Shown: positions 11,272 through 21,117 of the stretch, one piece after another | Position numbering within the stretch: position 1 is the first letter of the stretch | Layout of the letters: every line of letters begins with the position of its first letter | Source of the DNA: Sycobia sp. Sy_11 | Lineage: Eukaryota; Arthropoda; Insecta; Hymenoptera; Epichrysomallidae | Assembly: GCA_018907035.1 (NCBI GenBank) | Contig: JACCIC010000280.1 | Location: 310,001 to 374,000 of the forward strand | Direction: 5' to 3' | DNA: 64,000 nt | Position numbers and translations under genes: made by a program | Notes under the pieces: model-generated | Databases searched by the model: none | What the model saw: the letters and a program-made list of their open reading frames with translations, nothing else | What the model was told of the DNA's origin: nothing

Positions 11272-11650
11272 CTAATAATTAAACCTCCCAGTGTATTGTT
11301 CAATTACAATGTGAGCTACGTAAACTATATTTATGTTCATAAATTCTTTTTTTTTTAAATATCTACCTGTTTGTCCAATATAGTATCTATCACAATCCAC
11401 GCAATTAACTTTGTAAAGAACTCCTAATTTTAAGCATAAATCATCCCTATCTTTGCAATTATTAAATAATCTACTCAAATTATTGCTATTTTTAAAGGAA
11501 ATTTGAATGTTATATTTCCGAAAATTTCTTTTAATTCTTTATTTCAGACAATCCTCTAACATATGGTAAGACAATAATTTTGCCTACGTTAATATCGTCT
11601 CCTGCACTATGTCTATTTTCGTTATTATAAATAGCAAACAATCTCTCAGC
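11272..11650 (-). pseudogene. Penelope-like element GIY-YIG endonuclease fragment
   Basis: The nuclease of a PLE nicks target DNA to start retrotransposition. The minus-strand frame 11272-11478 reads LFNNCKDRDDLC, then VLYKVNCVDCDRYYIGQTGR, which holds the GIY-YIG signature as YYIGQTGR with the paired cysteines just before it. Upstream (to about 11650) PLE linker sequence is visible in other frames. The frame ends early at 11272, so most of the nuclease domain after the first motif is lost. Confidence 0.8.
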
Positions 11651-11695
11651 AATTAATCTATTAATAAATTGAATGGGATAACCATTGGATAAAAA

Positions 11696-11716
11696 AAGTT
11701 ATCCATTGGATAACTT
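11696..11716. repeat. Inverted repeat, 10-bp arms
   Basis: AAGTTATCCA, a single T, then TGGATAACTT. It lies between the PLE fragment and the end of the Gypsy element and may mark an element edge. Confidence 0.7.
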
Positions 11717-11831
11717 TATGGGCAAGGGAGGCCTCTCGACGAGGGGACTCGACAGTCTGGTAGAGGCCCCGGGACTGTACGATGGAGTAGGAGAAGTCTC
11801 GCTGGCGTACGTTACCTCGGTGGGTCCGCGG

Positions 11832-12575
11832 CTAATTGGCCTGTTGACGGGCTATGGCTTGGGCCCGAGTACGGTGAGGGGACTGGTGCCGCGGTGGTGC
11901 TGAGCACTGGCTTCTCCTGGGGCGACCTAATTTCCGCTTCACCAGGGGTATGCCACTATTGCAGGCGGTTTTGCGGCTATGAGGCTCAGCAGGGGCTCGC
12001 GCTTGCGTCCTTCGACGAGTTATGATTCGCGTCCTACGCGGTCTCCCTAACCTACGCGGCGCGTCATCGGCGTTAGGTCGTTTGGTATTGCCCGCGGGGG
12101 TATAGCTTCGCACGCTCGTACCGGGATTACGCTGGCGCCGTATGCTCACCAGCGGTGTTACAACGCGGTTTCGCTCGCTCGCTTCGACATTACAATCAGA
12201 CGCATCGCAATCACGCTCTTCGCCCAAAGGCTCTTCCGTGTCGGAACCGCTATCATTTTCGGGGTCGTGGTCTCGATTGTAGGGCTTCAGGTCGGCGACA
12301 TGATGCTTACTAGCATCTCTTCTCGTACAGTCGATCAGTCGATAGACATTCGTGCCGAGTTTCTCTATGATTGTAAAGGGCCCGTCGAATTTCGAGGCAA
12401 GCTTGGCGCTGACGCCTTGTATGCCTGTCGAGAGGATGCGATTACGTCGCCATACGCGATCGTCAATCGCGTAATGAACATCGCGACGTCTCGCATTATA
12501 ATAGCGAGCTTGCTTCGCCTGTGCTTGCTGCGAGTTTTCCGCTGCCTTTAGATGGAGATCAGATAACTTCTCCAT
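11832..12575 (-). pseudogene. Gypsy 1 integrase C-terminal basic domain
   Basis: A 247-residue frame continues the integrase. It has the usual DRVWRRN and SKFDGPFTIIEKLG of the C-terminal fold, then HHVADLKPYN, then an acidic and a strongly basic tail. The tail has two AT-hook-like cores, RLGRPRRTR (near 12045) and KLGRPRRSQ (near 11920). AT-hooks bind the minor groove of A+T DNA, so they may help target choice. The frame overlaps the catalytic-core frame in another phase, marking a frameshift near 12570. Confidence 0.75.
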
Positions 12576-13173
12576 GCGCTCTTTCCAATGCTGTAGAGCA
12601 ATCTATGGAGCAAGACTCCTCAATGAAGGCGATTATCGCGGTCGTTAGAGTCCTATTAACCCTCTCTACCGCATGGGCTTGAGCGTGATAAGGGGGTATC
12701 GTTGAGTGCTCCACCTTATTATCAAATTCGGTGCCATTGTCCGATAGAAATATTTCGAGCGTACTAAAGCGTAAAAATGCGCGATCTTTCAACTCGCGGC
12801 GAATCGTTTGTGCATTCGCCTTTCGGATAGGGATGCACACTACTCAGCGAGTGAATAGATCCATGAAGACGAGTAAGTACTCGTATCCTCGGGTAGATCG
12901 TGGAAACGGACCCATTATATCTCCAGCTACTACTGCCCAAGGGCGGGTGACCGTTCGATGGCCTATCAGGCCAGCTGGTGTAACCTGCTGTACCTTACAT
13001 TGCTGGCACACGGTGTAGTCACGGACAAACTGTGTCACATCTTTGTGCAGTGAGGGCCAATAGTATGATCGTGCAATACGATAGTACGTCTTATGTCGTC
13101 CGAAATGACCAGCTGTGGGCTCCTCATGACATTCATGAAGAACGGTACGGCGATGTTCTTTAGGCACGACCAA
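12559..13173 (-). pseudogene. Gypsy 1 integrase zinc-binding and catalytic core
   Basis: Integrase inserts the cDNA into the host genome. 12844-13173 holds the H-H-C-C zinc domain (AGHFGRHKTYYRIARSYYW, then CQQCKVQQ) and the first catalytic Asp in VAGDIMGPFP. A stop at about 12842 breaks the frame. 12559-12840 continues with the second Asp in LSDNGTEF and the catalytic Glu in HAVERVNRTL. All three catalytic residues are present, but frame breaks at 12842 and near 12570 separate them. Confidence 0.85.
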
Positions 13174-13239
13174 CGTCCACGCATCCTGGTCATCAACTAG
13201 ATCTTCGACGGCAGGATCGGGACGGTAGTAGTATAGTCG

Positions 13240-13644
13240 TTACCCAACGACTTTCCAGTATGGGTGGTCGGTCGGATCGCTCACCACTTTCTTACGAAGG
13301 CGCAAATAGCAGGGGTCTTGCACATCGTTGAAGCCGAGGGAGGCGACTGCGCAGGTCGGCTGATCTTCGTACAAACGAGAGAGGACATCTAGTACGCAAT
13401 TTAAGATACCTTTCCGGTGGATGACTTCGAAGTCATATCCCTGTAATTCCAAGACCCAACGGGCGAGTTTGTCCGTGGGGTTGCGGAATGAGTGCAGCCA
13501 ACGAAGTCTGCTATGATAGGTTATCACCTGGAAGTGATAGCCCTGAACGTACGGGCGAAATTTATGCACAGCCCATAGCACGGCGAGGCACTCACGTTCG
13601 GTGACCGAGTAATTACGCTCAGCTGCAGTCATCGCATTCCACAA
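13240..13644 (-). pseudogene. Gypsy 1 RNase H domain
   Basis: RNase H removes RNA from the RNA-DNA hybrid during reverse transcription. The frame reads ERNYSVTERECLAVLWAVHK, then a conserved HFQVITYHSRLRWLH block. The usual TDH is TYH, so a catalytic Asp is replaced, and the usual Q is R. It then reads LARWVLELQGYDFEV and a VLSRL end. The N-terminal part of the domain is missing at the deletion junction. Confidence 0.8.
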
Positions 13645-13659
13645 AGTCTCCCGGGCTAT

Positions 13660-13789
13660 AATTTCCTGCCAGTCTGCGGTATAGTCTGGTTCTAGTTCTA
13701 TCTAATTCTAGTTCCGTCGTAATGATGTTTGTCTCCTCCTCGCATAGGCTTTGGACCCAGTCCTTAAACTCGTTTGGCGGGTTTGCCAT
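13660..13789 (-). pseudogene. gag-like N-terminal fragment joined to RNase H
   Basis: ATG at 13789 opens a frame starting MANPPNEFKDWVQSL, followed by an acidic stretch and ELELDRTRTR. It continues to about 13640, where the RNase H sequence starts in another frame. It is placed as gag because it is the first frame of the element, but the sequence itself carries no diagnostic motif. It may be only an N-terminal coiled segment. Confidence 0.4.
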
Positions 13790-15113
13790 CTTTTATTTAT
13801 TTAGTTGACGAAGAGCTGGAGGAAGACAAACGAACAAACAAAACAAAAAAACGTGAGAAACGGGAACACGGAACAGCAAAAGGAACTCTTTGTTCCTTCT
13901 TTATAATAATAAAAATGAAAATAAACCAAAAATAGAACAGAGCGAGAATTTTCAAATCAATTAATTACAATTGTTAGATCAACTGCAAAATTAATTAATG
14001 CACTTGGTAAATAACAAATTTCTGGTCCTTCTTCAGCAATTAGTAAACAGCAAAACCAATAGAAATCGTAGAAATATAAATTCTAGGAATTTTAGAAATC
14101 ATAAAATAAGAAACATATTTGAGAGAATTTATTTTTTAATTACTTAATTAATTAATTAACAAATATTAAATTATTCAATAAATTAAATAATTAAAATAAT
14201 CCAATGAATCAATTATTTAATCATCTCTCAATTGTTACTTTATCTGTATATTCTATATAATACTTATAAATATTTAATACGACATTTATAATTATTTATG
14301 ATACAAATATTAAATTTAAAATACTATTTATAATTATTTACAAAACAATTTAGTGTACTAATTTATAAACTATATAGATTCTATTTATTTGTTTATTCGC
14401 TGATTGTTAAACTGTTTAGTGTTCGCTGTTTTCCTTGCGCAAAAAAAAGAAAACAAAGAACAAAACATTTTTGTTTGGCAAATATTTAAAAGCCGACAAT
14501 GTGGAGAGACAGTGGATTGTGAGGGCGCAAAAGTTATAGGCGACTAACGCAAAAGAAATATGTAAGAAACAGAAAAAAAACAAAAATTTTATTCTCACCA
14601 CAAAAGGAAAAAAAAAAATTTTTCCAAAAATTTTACGAAAATTTTCCGAGATTTTCACTTTTTTCATAATATTCATTCAAAAAAAAAAAAATTTTTATTT
14701 TTCAATTTCAAAAAAAAAAAAAATTTATTTTGAAAATTTAAAAAAAAACATTTTGGTTTTTGTATTTTCGAAAAAAATTTATTTTTCAATTTCAAACAAA
14801 AAATTTTATTTTGAAAATTTAAAAAACAAATTTTTTGTTTTTGTATTTTCGAAAAATACTAAACTACAAAATATTAAAATATAAGAATATCAAAACGAAA
14901 ATCCGAAAGCGAAACGCATAAAAGGAAAAATAATTTTGATCAATGAAATTGGGAGCAAAGAAAAATTTGCGTTTGTCGCATGTATACTCGTATGTATGGC
15001 GTAGAGTCGCGGTAGTGTGTGTATGTGTATATACACAGATCGCCGAATTCGCAATTTTTATACTTGTCGTGTCGCGACTATGTATAGAAATTTGTTGTAT
15101 TTACGTAGAACAG

Positions 15114-15116
<3 letters not shown>
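13790..15116. other. A+T-rich leader or LTR region of Gypsy 1
   Basis: Very A+T rich with long A and T runs. It may include the leader and 5' LTR of the element to its left, but no TG...CA pair or primer-binding site could be fixed. It holds the tandem duplication at 14698-14855. Confidence 0.4.
14698..14855. repeat. Tandem duplication, about 78 bp unit
   Basis: Two units, each running TTTTCAATTTC, A-run, TTTATTTTGAAAATTTAAA, A-run, TTTTTGTATTTTCGAAAAA. They begin near 14698 and 14776. Confidence 0.75.

Positions 15117-15161
<45 letters not shown>
15117..15161. repeat. (TA)n microsatellite
   Basis: About 22 TA units. Confidence 0.95.
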
Positions 15162-15165
<4 letters not shown>

Positions 15166-15166
15166 G

Positions 15167-15194
15167 GTCCAGGTATACGTATGTATACCTGGAC
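15167..15194. repeat. Perfect hairpin, 12-bp stem, 4-nt loop
   Basis: GTCCAGGTATAC, loop GTAT, then GTATACCTGGAC, directly after a (TA)n array. Confidence 0.85.
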
Positions 15195-15199
15195 ATCGT

Positions 15200-15935
15200 A
15201 TTCTACCTACCCAAAAGAAAATTCTATAGCAGTCGTCCCGAGACATCTCCTATATTCTGAACATGATACTCTTCATAAGCCTCGTCACGAGACACTTGAA
15301 CATCTTTTTTAACCACCCGAAATCAAGAAATAATATAAGTATATTATATATAATAATACAATTATAAGTATAGTAATCGACGAAAATTTTAGATCTACCT
15401 CGAGAGAAATTTTATAAAATATTTTTATTTTTATCAAACCATATATTAAAATTCATGATATGCTTATGAAATTTAATGCATTTAAGAAAATAAATTTAAT
15501 TTAGCCAATTTAAATAATTTCTTGTTAGACAATAAATTATATTTTTTTAATTTAAAAAATATCGTTTCAACTAAATCAATTAATAAGTTTAAATAGATAT
15601 TTTTTATAATTAAAATAGTTAAATTGAACAAATATTTCGTTCTTTCAATTTCAAGAAATATATTTATTTAATATTATCAAATTTTGTTTCAATGTACATA
15701 AAATTACAAAAAATATCTCAAACAATAGTTTTAAATCACTTCAAAATATATCTTTTCTCAACAAATGTTTTTTGTTGGATAATTTTGTGATTATTTTATA
15801 ATCATCATAAATATTTTTGCCTATCGAATGTATAGACCCTGCATACCAGCTTTGCCCCGGTATATCTGGCCTGTCCGTCACGTCGGCTCGACAGAGCCAG
15901 CTGCTATTGCAGTGTAGCGTCTATATATACAGACC

Positions 15936-15938
<3 letters not shown>
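15200..15938. other. AT-rich sequence without recognised feature
   Basis: A+T-rich to about 15830, then a GC-richer patch (15838-15920) directly left of a (TA)n array. No family was recognised. Confidence 0.4.

Positions 15939-15976
<38 letters not shown>
15939..15976. repeat. (TA)n microsatellite at LTR border
   Basis: TA repeat that runs directly into TTGTAACATAAGC, the proposed outer edge of the Gypsy 2 LTR. Confidence 0.95.
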
Positions 15977-15979
<3 letters not shown>

Positions 15980-17043
15980 AACATAAGCACTTTGGTGAGA
16001 GCTAATTCGTGCTCCGGCTTAAAGCGCCTCGGCCCCGATCGCGCAGCACGCCATCGGATTCTTTTCACCCCACCAAAGACTATGTTCTATTCGTTTTAAC
16101 TTGCATAAACGAGTGGCTCCGGCTCAACCCGCCTCGGCCCCTAGTCGCTCAACGCGCCACTAGGTTCGCCTGTGCAAGATAATTTATTTATAATTTTTTA
16201 CGGTGCGTACTATACTTTGGCCTACGCTCAACACGCCTAGGCCCTTGGTCGCTCAACCCGCCACCAAGTTTGTTCTAATACACACCGAACCGCGAAATCC
16301 AATTCTCACTCTCACTCAACCCGCCAGAGTTCGAATTGGATTTTATTTTATTTATTTGTATTTTTTGTCTTCTTTTCGTTGCTGGATGTTAGGATCCAAT
16401 TAAATTTCTATTTATTTATGAATAAGAAAATTTATTAACAAAATATAAAAATAATTAACAAAAAATATAAAAACTAATAAACTTATTTATTTCGGCATTT
16501 GCCAACTTAGCCGCTGCTATCGACTTGTTTAGTCGCGCCATTATCCGCTGTAACAAATAAAATCATAAAATATATTTATTTTATGAAGTAGAAATTTAAC
16601 AATTATGATTAACTTAAAATTAACGCTCTGCGTGAGCGTAATTGCAAATTTTATTTATTTTCTATTCTACGTGATCGCGTCCCGCCCTGAGTGTGCTGAG
16701 ACTTGTCGCCCGCTATAGCGCCGACGACAAGTTCCCCTCGAATAGCCAGTTTCGAGGTCGCTGGCACACTGAATTTTCGCAATCAGTGCGGCTCTATTTG
16801 AGAATTGGGAAAGAGCGCTCGCTCTCCCCTTACCGCACTGTACCGCGCCTTAGAACTACGCAGCGCCGTCGCCGCCTGCGGCCCGAGAGCGCTCGCTCTT
16901 CTTCGCCACTGCCGGCGCTTTATCCCCGCGCCGCGCCTCGCCATGAAGCCTTCGGCGCCCCCCCTTCGCCGCATCGCGCCGCTCGCGACATCGCGACTTA
17001 TCTACAATATATAATATTTGCGCGAGACTATTGTCTCGTCGCA
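15977..17043 (-). repeat. 3' LTR of Gypsy 2
   Basis: Read on the minus strand the LTR starts TGCGACGAGACAATAGTCTC directly after a purine tract (GGGGGAAGGGGAAG, complement of 17046-17061) and ends TTATGTTACA at the (TA)n array, so it has TG...CA ends and a length near 1.07 kb. The middle (16690-16990) is GC- and CpG-rich and may hold the promoter. The end nearest 15977 carries the hairpin array. The 17043 border is uncertain, because some similarity to the 21.1-21.2 kb copy may extend beyond it. Confidence 0.55.
15990..16343. other. Array of hairpins with constant 13-nt loop, copy 1
   Basis: Seven hairpins share a 13-nt loop close to CGCTCAACCCGCC but have different stems: CCGAT/ATCGG (16035-16057), CCTAGT/ACTAGG (16140-16164), GGCCTA/TAGGCC (16219-16243), CTTGGT/ACCAAG (16244-16268), ACTCT/AGAGT (16308-16330) and two short CCG/CGG ones (16014-16032, 16119-16137). 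They are grouped in modules closed by outer stems: CTTTGGTG/CACCAAAG, CTTGCA/TGCAAG, CGGTGCGTA/TACACACCG and AAATCCAATTC/GAATTGGATTT. Three modules form three-way junctions with two inner hairpins, and the last has one. A diverged copy is at 58352-58586. Function is unknown; an RNA leader structure or protein-binding array is possible. Confidence 0.8.
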
Positions 17044-17061
17044 TCTTCCCCTTCCCCCGAG
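17044..17061 (-). promoter_or_regulatory. Candidate polypurine tract
   Basis: On the minus strand GGGGGAAGGGGAAGA lies directly before the proposed LTR start. Such tracts prime plus-strand DNA synthesis in LTR elements. Confidence 0.45.
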
Positions 17062-17129
17062 AAGAGTGAAACGCGGATACATAATAGACAATGAAACGTA
17101 GATTAATTTTACCGCTCAACTACATTATT

Positions 17130-17730
17130 TTATTCCGCCGGACTCACTGAAACAAATTGTGAGGAAACCGGTTTCGCGCATATAATAACTTTTATATAAC
17201 AACAACAAAAAAACAAACCTTTAGGTTTCCCTACTCGGACTGCTCCTGTATTTGCGTCTATCCTGATGCGCCAGCACAGACCGTTGTCACGAGCCCTATA
17301 CTCTCGCACTCCCGGCGGGATCTCCGGCCCATTTGGGATTTTCACCTTCTTGGGCGGTAGGGGCTCCGGGATGGAAATCCGACAGAATCCTTCCGTCGGA
17401 TACGGAGGCACCGTGAAAGATGTGTCCCGCTGATGCCGATGGATTGGCGGGAGAGTGATAAGCGGCGGTAGAAAAGCTAAGGGTCTCGGGCGCGTCTGCA
17501 ACCGCTCCAGCCGCACCATTGGCCTCCTGACCATAGCCTCCAGGACCGCCTTACTTGTCGGCCGACATTCTACCGTTGTCAGTGTCTGCTATGGGGTGGG
17601 CTGAGGGAAATATCCCTCATCTCCAGCCACCTCCCCGAAGTACGAGGTGTCCTGAGCATCTAACCAATGCTCGAACTCCTCTTACAGCTCCTGCGGCGTC
17701 ATGTTCATGATTGCGTTCATAACTGTTCTT
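17130..17730 (-). pseudogene. Unrecognised frame between integrase and LTR of Gypsy 2
   Basis: ATG at 17730 opens a frame reading MNAIMNMTPQEL, a stop, then EEFEHWLDAQDTSYF, later a second in-frame stop (after PQPTP), then an open stretch 17130-17534. That stretch is rich in Pro and contains PNGPEIPPGVREYRARDNG and a WRIRIDANTG piece. About 200 codons in all. It lies where an env or extra gene would be, but no signal peptide, membrane segment or cysteine pattern is visible. The EEFEHWLD-like start resembles the gag-like start at 13789, so it could be misplaced gag. Function is unknown. Confidence 0.4.
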
Positions 17731-18120
17731 AATCACGGTTGATCTTATACTGATCAAATTATTTCTTTTTGAATTAATTCAGTATTAAAGTTAGAACGTT
17801 TTGAACAGTGGGCAAGGGCGTGTTTGTTTACATTTATTTCCCGACTCGACAGTACGTTCGAGTTTATCGTCGAGGTAGGGAATTGTAAAGCCCATGCCTA
17901 TATACAAAATTATTTGTATACTTGATCGATCATTTAAACTCTATGTCTTGATCCTGTGTTTTTGCAGAATATACATTCTCCATCGTGAGTCCCGTTTTTT
18001 TTTTTTTTTTTTAAGAAAACAACCTCTTTCCCCCCGATTCATTTCCGAGCCGTATTGCTAATTGGTTTTTAACCAATGTACATTAGAATCTTTTACATAC
18101 TAAATTATATCTATTATTAA
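17731..18120. other. Spacer of Gypsy 2
   Basis: Non-coding sequence between the unrecognised frame and the tandem repeat, with a T-run at 17995-18012. No motif was assigned. Confidence 0.4.
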
Positions 18121-18250
18121 CTCGCCATACAGGATTATTTACTCGCTAATACAATTATGAACACGCTATGTACAAAATTATTAACTCGCTATATAAAATT
18201 ATTAACTCGCTATATTAAATTATTAACACGCTATATACAAAATTATTTAC
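18121..18250. repeat. Short tandem repeat, about 23-27 bp unit
   Basis: Five imperfect units of the type ACTCGCTATATACAAAATTATT. They lie downstream of the pol stop of Gypsy 2. Confidence 0.75.
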
Positions 18251-18349
18251 AGAGATATCGTTTACTTAATTATCCTATTTACTTATTACTATTGTCGGCA
18301 ATGTACAATATTTTACAAATTTACAAAATTAATTATTATTTACAAAAAT

Positions 18350-19260
18350 TCACGTATCGTAACCGGTGTACGGTTTTATGTCCTTGACATGAATTTTTTC
18401 TATTAATTTCCCATCTGCCCCTTGCAGATTAAATATGACTGGGGAAACTTTCTTTATTATTGCAAATGGCCCACTATATTTTTCGCAAAGCTTTGCATTG
18501 AGCTGATTTGCTTTGTTTGACAGTATGTGTTGACGCTTCAGGACTTGTTGGCCAACATGTGGCTGCCAATCACGTCGGCGTAAGTCATAATATTTTCTCT
18601 GCCATGAGAAAGACTGTGCCGCTTTTATTTTGGCGAGCTCAAGTGCTTCTTGAATATTCCTTATCGTTTCTTCTGCTTTCTATTTTGAACGCTGTCCTAT
18701 TTCTTGTTTCAGGCTACCTGGTGCGCTTAGCTCTCGTCCGAAATTTAAATAAGCTGGCGTATAACCCGTGCTATCGTGCATGGCTGTGTTATACGCGAAT
18801 GAAATTTCGTTTAGATAATTATCCCATGTTTTTTGGCACTTATCTATGTACTGTTTTACCATAGTTTTTACAGTGTGATTTACCCGTTCTACAGGATTGC
18901 ACTGGGGTGAATACGGTGGCATAGTTCGATGAGTAATTTTCGCACTTTTTAATATTTGGCGAAACTCATTCGAAATAAATTTTCTACCGTTATCACTCAC
19001 TATTACTTGCGGGCATCCAAAACGTAATATAATTTGTTCTTGGATTGCTCGTCCTACGGCAGCACCCGTTGCTTTTCGTAATGCATGTAGTTCGATCCAT
19101 TTCGTTAATCGATCCTGCATTACAAGACGCATAATATGTCCGTTATTCGATCGCGGGAGAGGCCCCACCAAATCAACAGAGACCATCTCCCATGGCTGTG
19201 TTACATTTGTCGCGTGCATTCTTCCCGCCGGGGAATTATACACGCGTGTACGTACCATGT
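18350..19260 (-). pseudogene. Gypsy 2 integrase core and C terminus
   Basis: Minus-strand frame 18680-19258 holds the catalytic core: first Asp in SVDLVGPLP, second Asp in VIVSDNGRKFIS, and the Glu in NPVERVNHTVKTM. All three are present. The zinc-binding half lies in the preceding frame and is separated by a frame break near 19250. After 18680 another frame break leads into the C-terminal fold (LNAKLCEKYSGPFAIIKKV near 18460) ending at a stop at 18350-18352 after KPYTGYDT. Function as integrase is clear, but the gene is split in three frames. Confidence 0.85.
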
Positions 19261-20724
19261 GGCTTCACGGAACATGCCTGGCCAGTAGTAGCTTTTAGCT
19301 AATTTTGCTAAAGTTTTATCTACTCCTAAATGTCCTGCTGTGGGATCATCGTAGTTTTCTTTCAATATTCGCTGTTTTTCTGAGTCATTTATACATATTT
19401 TCCACTCGCTTAATTCATTTGTTTCATTAAAATCAAGCGTGTGTGATATGTGCCGATACAATCTATTGTCTTCTATCCTGTAATCCGGAAAATCATTCGG
19501 ATTTTCTGATATCGATTTATAAGTTTTCTCGTACCATTTATTTTCCGTTTTCGATATCGCATTTATTTCGACTGGATTCCGTGATAGTATGTCGGCCACG
19601 TTGTTTTCTGTCCCTTTTCGATACTGTATATCGAAATCCCATAGAGCTAATTCCAGTGTCCATCGTGCTAACCTTCCTGATGGATTATCTAACTTCTCCA
19701 ACCATTTTAATGATTGGTGATCCGTTACTACCGTAAACGGATAACCTTCTAGACATGGGCGCATTTTCCATATGCCCCACCGCACAGCTAAACATTCCAA
19801 TTCAGTGACGGAATAATTTTTTTCTGCTGGATTTAGTGTGTGGCTGGCATATACAATGACGTTCTCTTTTTCTCCGTCTATCTGTGTTAGCACGGCGCCT
19901 AGGCCATGTAAACTCACATCTGTTTGCAGGACAAAAGGCAGATTCCAATTTGGACATGCCAGAACAGGAGCTTGCGTTAAGTTTTTCTTTAGTTCTTCAA
20001 AAGCCGTTGCTTGATCCTGTGTCCATGTCCATTCTTTTTTCTTCTTTAATAGTATACTTAACGGTGCTGCTTCTGTTAAACTAATTTGCCAATAGCTATT
20101 TTTAAGGTCAATAGTTGATAGTATTCGTGCACCCTCCAACTTATCAAGAATTGACTGTATTTGTGGCAGTGGATAACCATCTTTTTTCGAAACTTTATTT
20201 AGACAGCGAAAATCAACACAAAATCGAGGTTTTCCGTCTTTTTTCCTTGCGATTACCACAGGACTACTCCATGGGCTGTCTAACGGTCGTATTATGCCCT
20301 CCTTTATCATTTTATCAACTTCCTCGTTGATAATTTTTTGCATTACCGGGTTTCTAGCTCGGTAACGTTGTTTTAAAGGCGTAGTGTCCGTCAGTCGTAT
20401 TTCATGTTTCACACAAGGCGTAGCCCCTTTAATAGAATTAAATTTTTCCATTTCCGTATGTATAAATTTTTCTAAATCTTTCTTTTGCTGTGTTGGTAAC
20501 TCTTGTAATCCTGTTTGGTTCTGAATACTTGAAATTTGATTTATAAATATATTACTATTTCTAAGTTTTTTGCCTTTCAATAAAACGTCGATGTCCAATT
20601 TAGTTAAAATATCCATTCCTAGGATAATTTTACAACTTAATTTATTCAATACGTAAAATTCTTGATTTACGTAATAATTTTTTATCTTGACTGTGCCTTT
20701 TATCCCTTTCATTTCAGATATCAA
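19201..20724 (-). pseudogene. Gypsy 2 RT (deleted), RNase H, integrase zinc domain
   Basis: A 507-residue frame. The RT N-terminal half is normal: MIKEGIIRPLDSPWSSPVV, then GKPRFCVDFRCLN, YPLPQIQSILDKLEGA and STIDLKNSYWQI (palm motif with first catalytic Asp). The sequence then jumps to KKKEWTWTQDQATAFEELKK, the start of the connection and RNase H. About 150 residues, including the YxDD catalytic motif, are missing, yet the frame stays open. RNase H follows (VLQTDVSLHGLGAVL, ELECLAVRW, VVTDHQSLKW) and then the integrase zinc domain (AGHLGVDKTLAKLAKSYYW). The frame ends where integrase shifts phase. Confidence 0.85.
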
Positions 20725-20880
20725 TACACCGTTTGCCAGTATTGCTGCTTTGTATTTTTCTACCGCAGTTCAATTGCATTTATTTATGCAATGGTTCGCC
20801 ACGTCCGACCGTATAAAAGAATTAACTAAAGCTGTGTCAACTACTGCTTTATACTTCTTTTAGCCTATTTTTACTATTAC
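20725..20880 (-). pseudogene. Gypsy 2 aspartic protease, N-terminal part
   Basis: Upstream of the RT frame the minus strand reads VVDTALVNSFIRSDVANHC, the flap and active-site region of a retroviral-type protease. The usual D-T/S-G is DTA, so the Gly is substituted. An in-frame stop lies just before (near 20862) and another after HCINKCN. The rest of the fold continues in the 19201-20724 frame (IILGMDILTKLDIDV). Confidence 0.7.
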
Positions 20881-20894
20881 AAAATAGCATAAAT

Positions 20895-21090
20895 CTAATT
20901 GTTGGTCGGCCGGGCCTGTGATGGTCCGGCCGCGATTTCGTTTCCCAACTTTTGGCATTTGCAATCGCGCGAAAATACGCCGTCTTTGCCACACCGGGTA
21001 CAAAATTTTCTTTGCGCGTTTTTACATTGGAAACGTGTATGGCCTTGTTACTTGCAACGCCAGCAACATGTACTTTTGTCATACGACGTC
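20895..21090 (-). pseudogene. Gypsy 2 gag nucleocapsid zinc knuckles
   Basis: Two CCHC-type knuckles are visible on the minus strand: CWRCK-stop-QGHTRFQC (about 21022-21066) and CTRCGKDGVFSRDC (20961-21002). In the second the His is replaced. The first has an in-frame stop. Zinc knuckles package genomic RNA. Capsid and matrix parts of gag are missing to the right, where LTR-like sequence begins near 21118. Confidence 0.75.
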
Positions 21091-21117
21091 GTAATTGCCA
21101 TAATTGCATTTCGTGGT

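Larger units (their letters stand above)
11832..13789 (-). mobile_element. Ty3/Gypsy element 1, internally deleted
   Basis: The minus-strand order is gag-like start, RNase H, integrase and a basic tail. Protease, RT and most of gag are absent, as if about 3 kb were deleted between the start of gag and RNase H. No LTR pair was found, though AT-rich sequence to the right (13790-14900) would be leader or LTR. The integrase type and the order of domains fit Ty3/Gypsy. Confidence 0.8.

Noticed and set aside
15990..16343. tRNA gene cluster
   Set aside because: The hairpins are the wrong size and order, with no box A or B or acceptor stem, and their loops are identical, so they are not tRNAs.
15990..16343. 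CRISPR-like array
   Set aside because: The conserved 13-nt unit lies in hairpin loops and spacing is irregular, in insect DNA inside an LTR. No direct-repeat/spacer pattern of normal length is present.
16693..17119. Several overlapping frames of 60-133 codons on both strands of the GC-rich LTR centre
   Set aside because: Frames are open in multiple phases because stop codons are rare in GC-rich DNA. Sequences are Arg/Ala/Pro-rich without a motif, and the region is explained as LTR.
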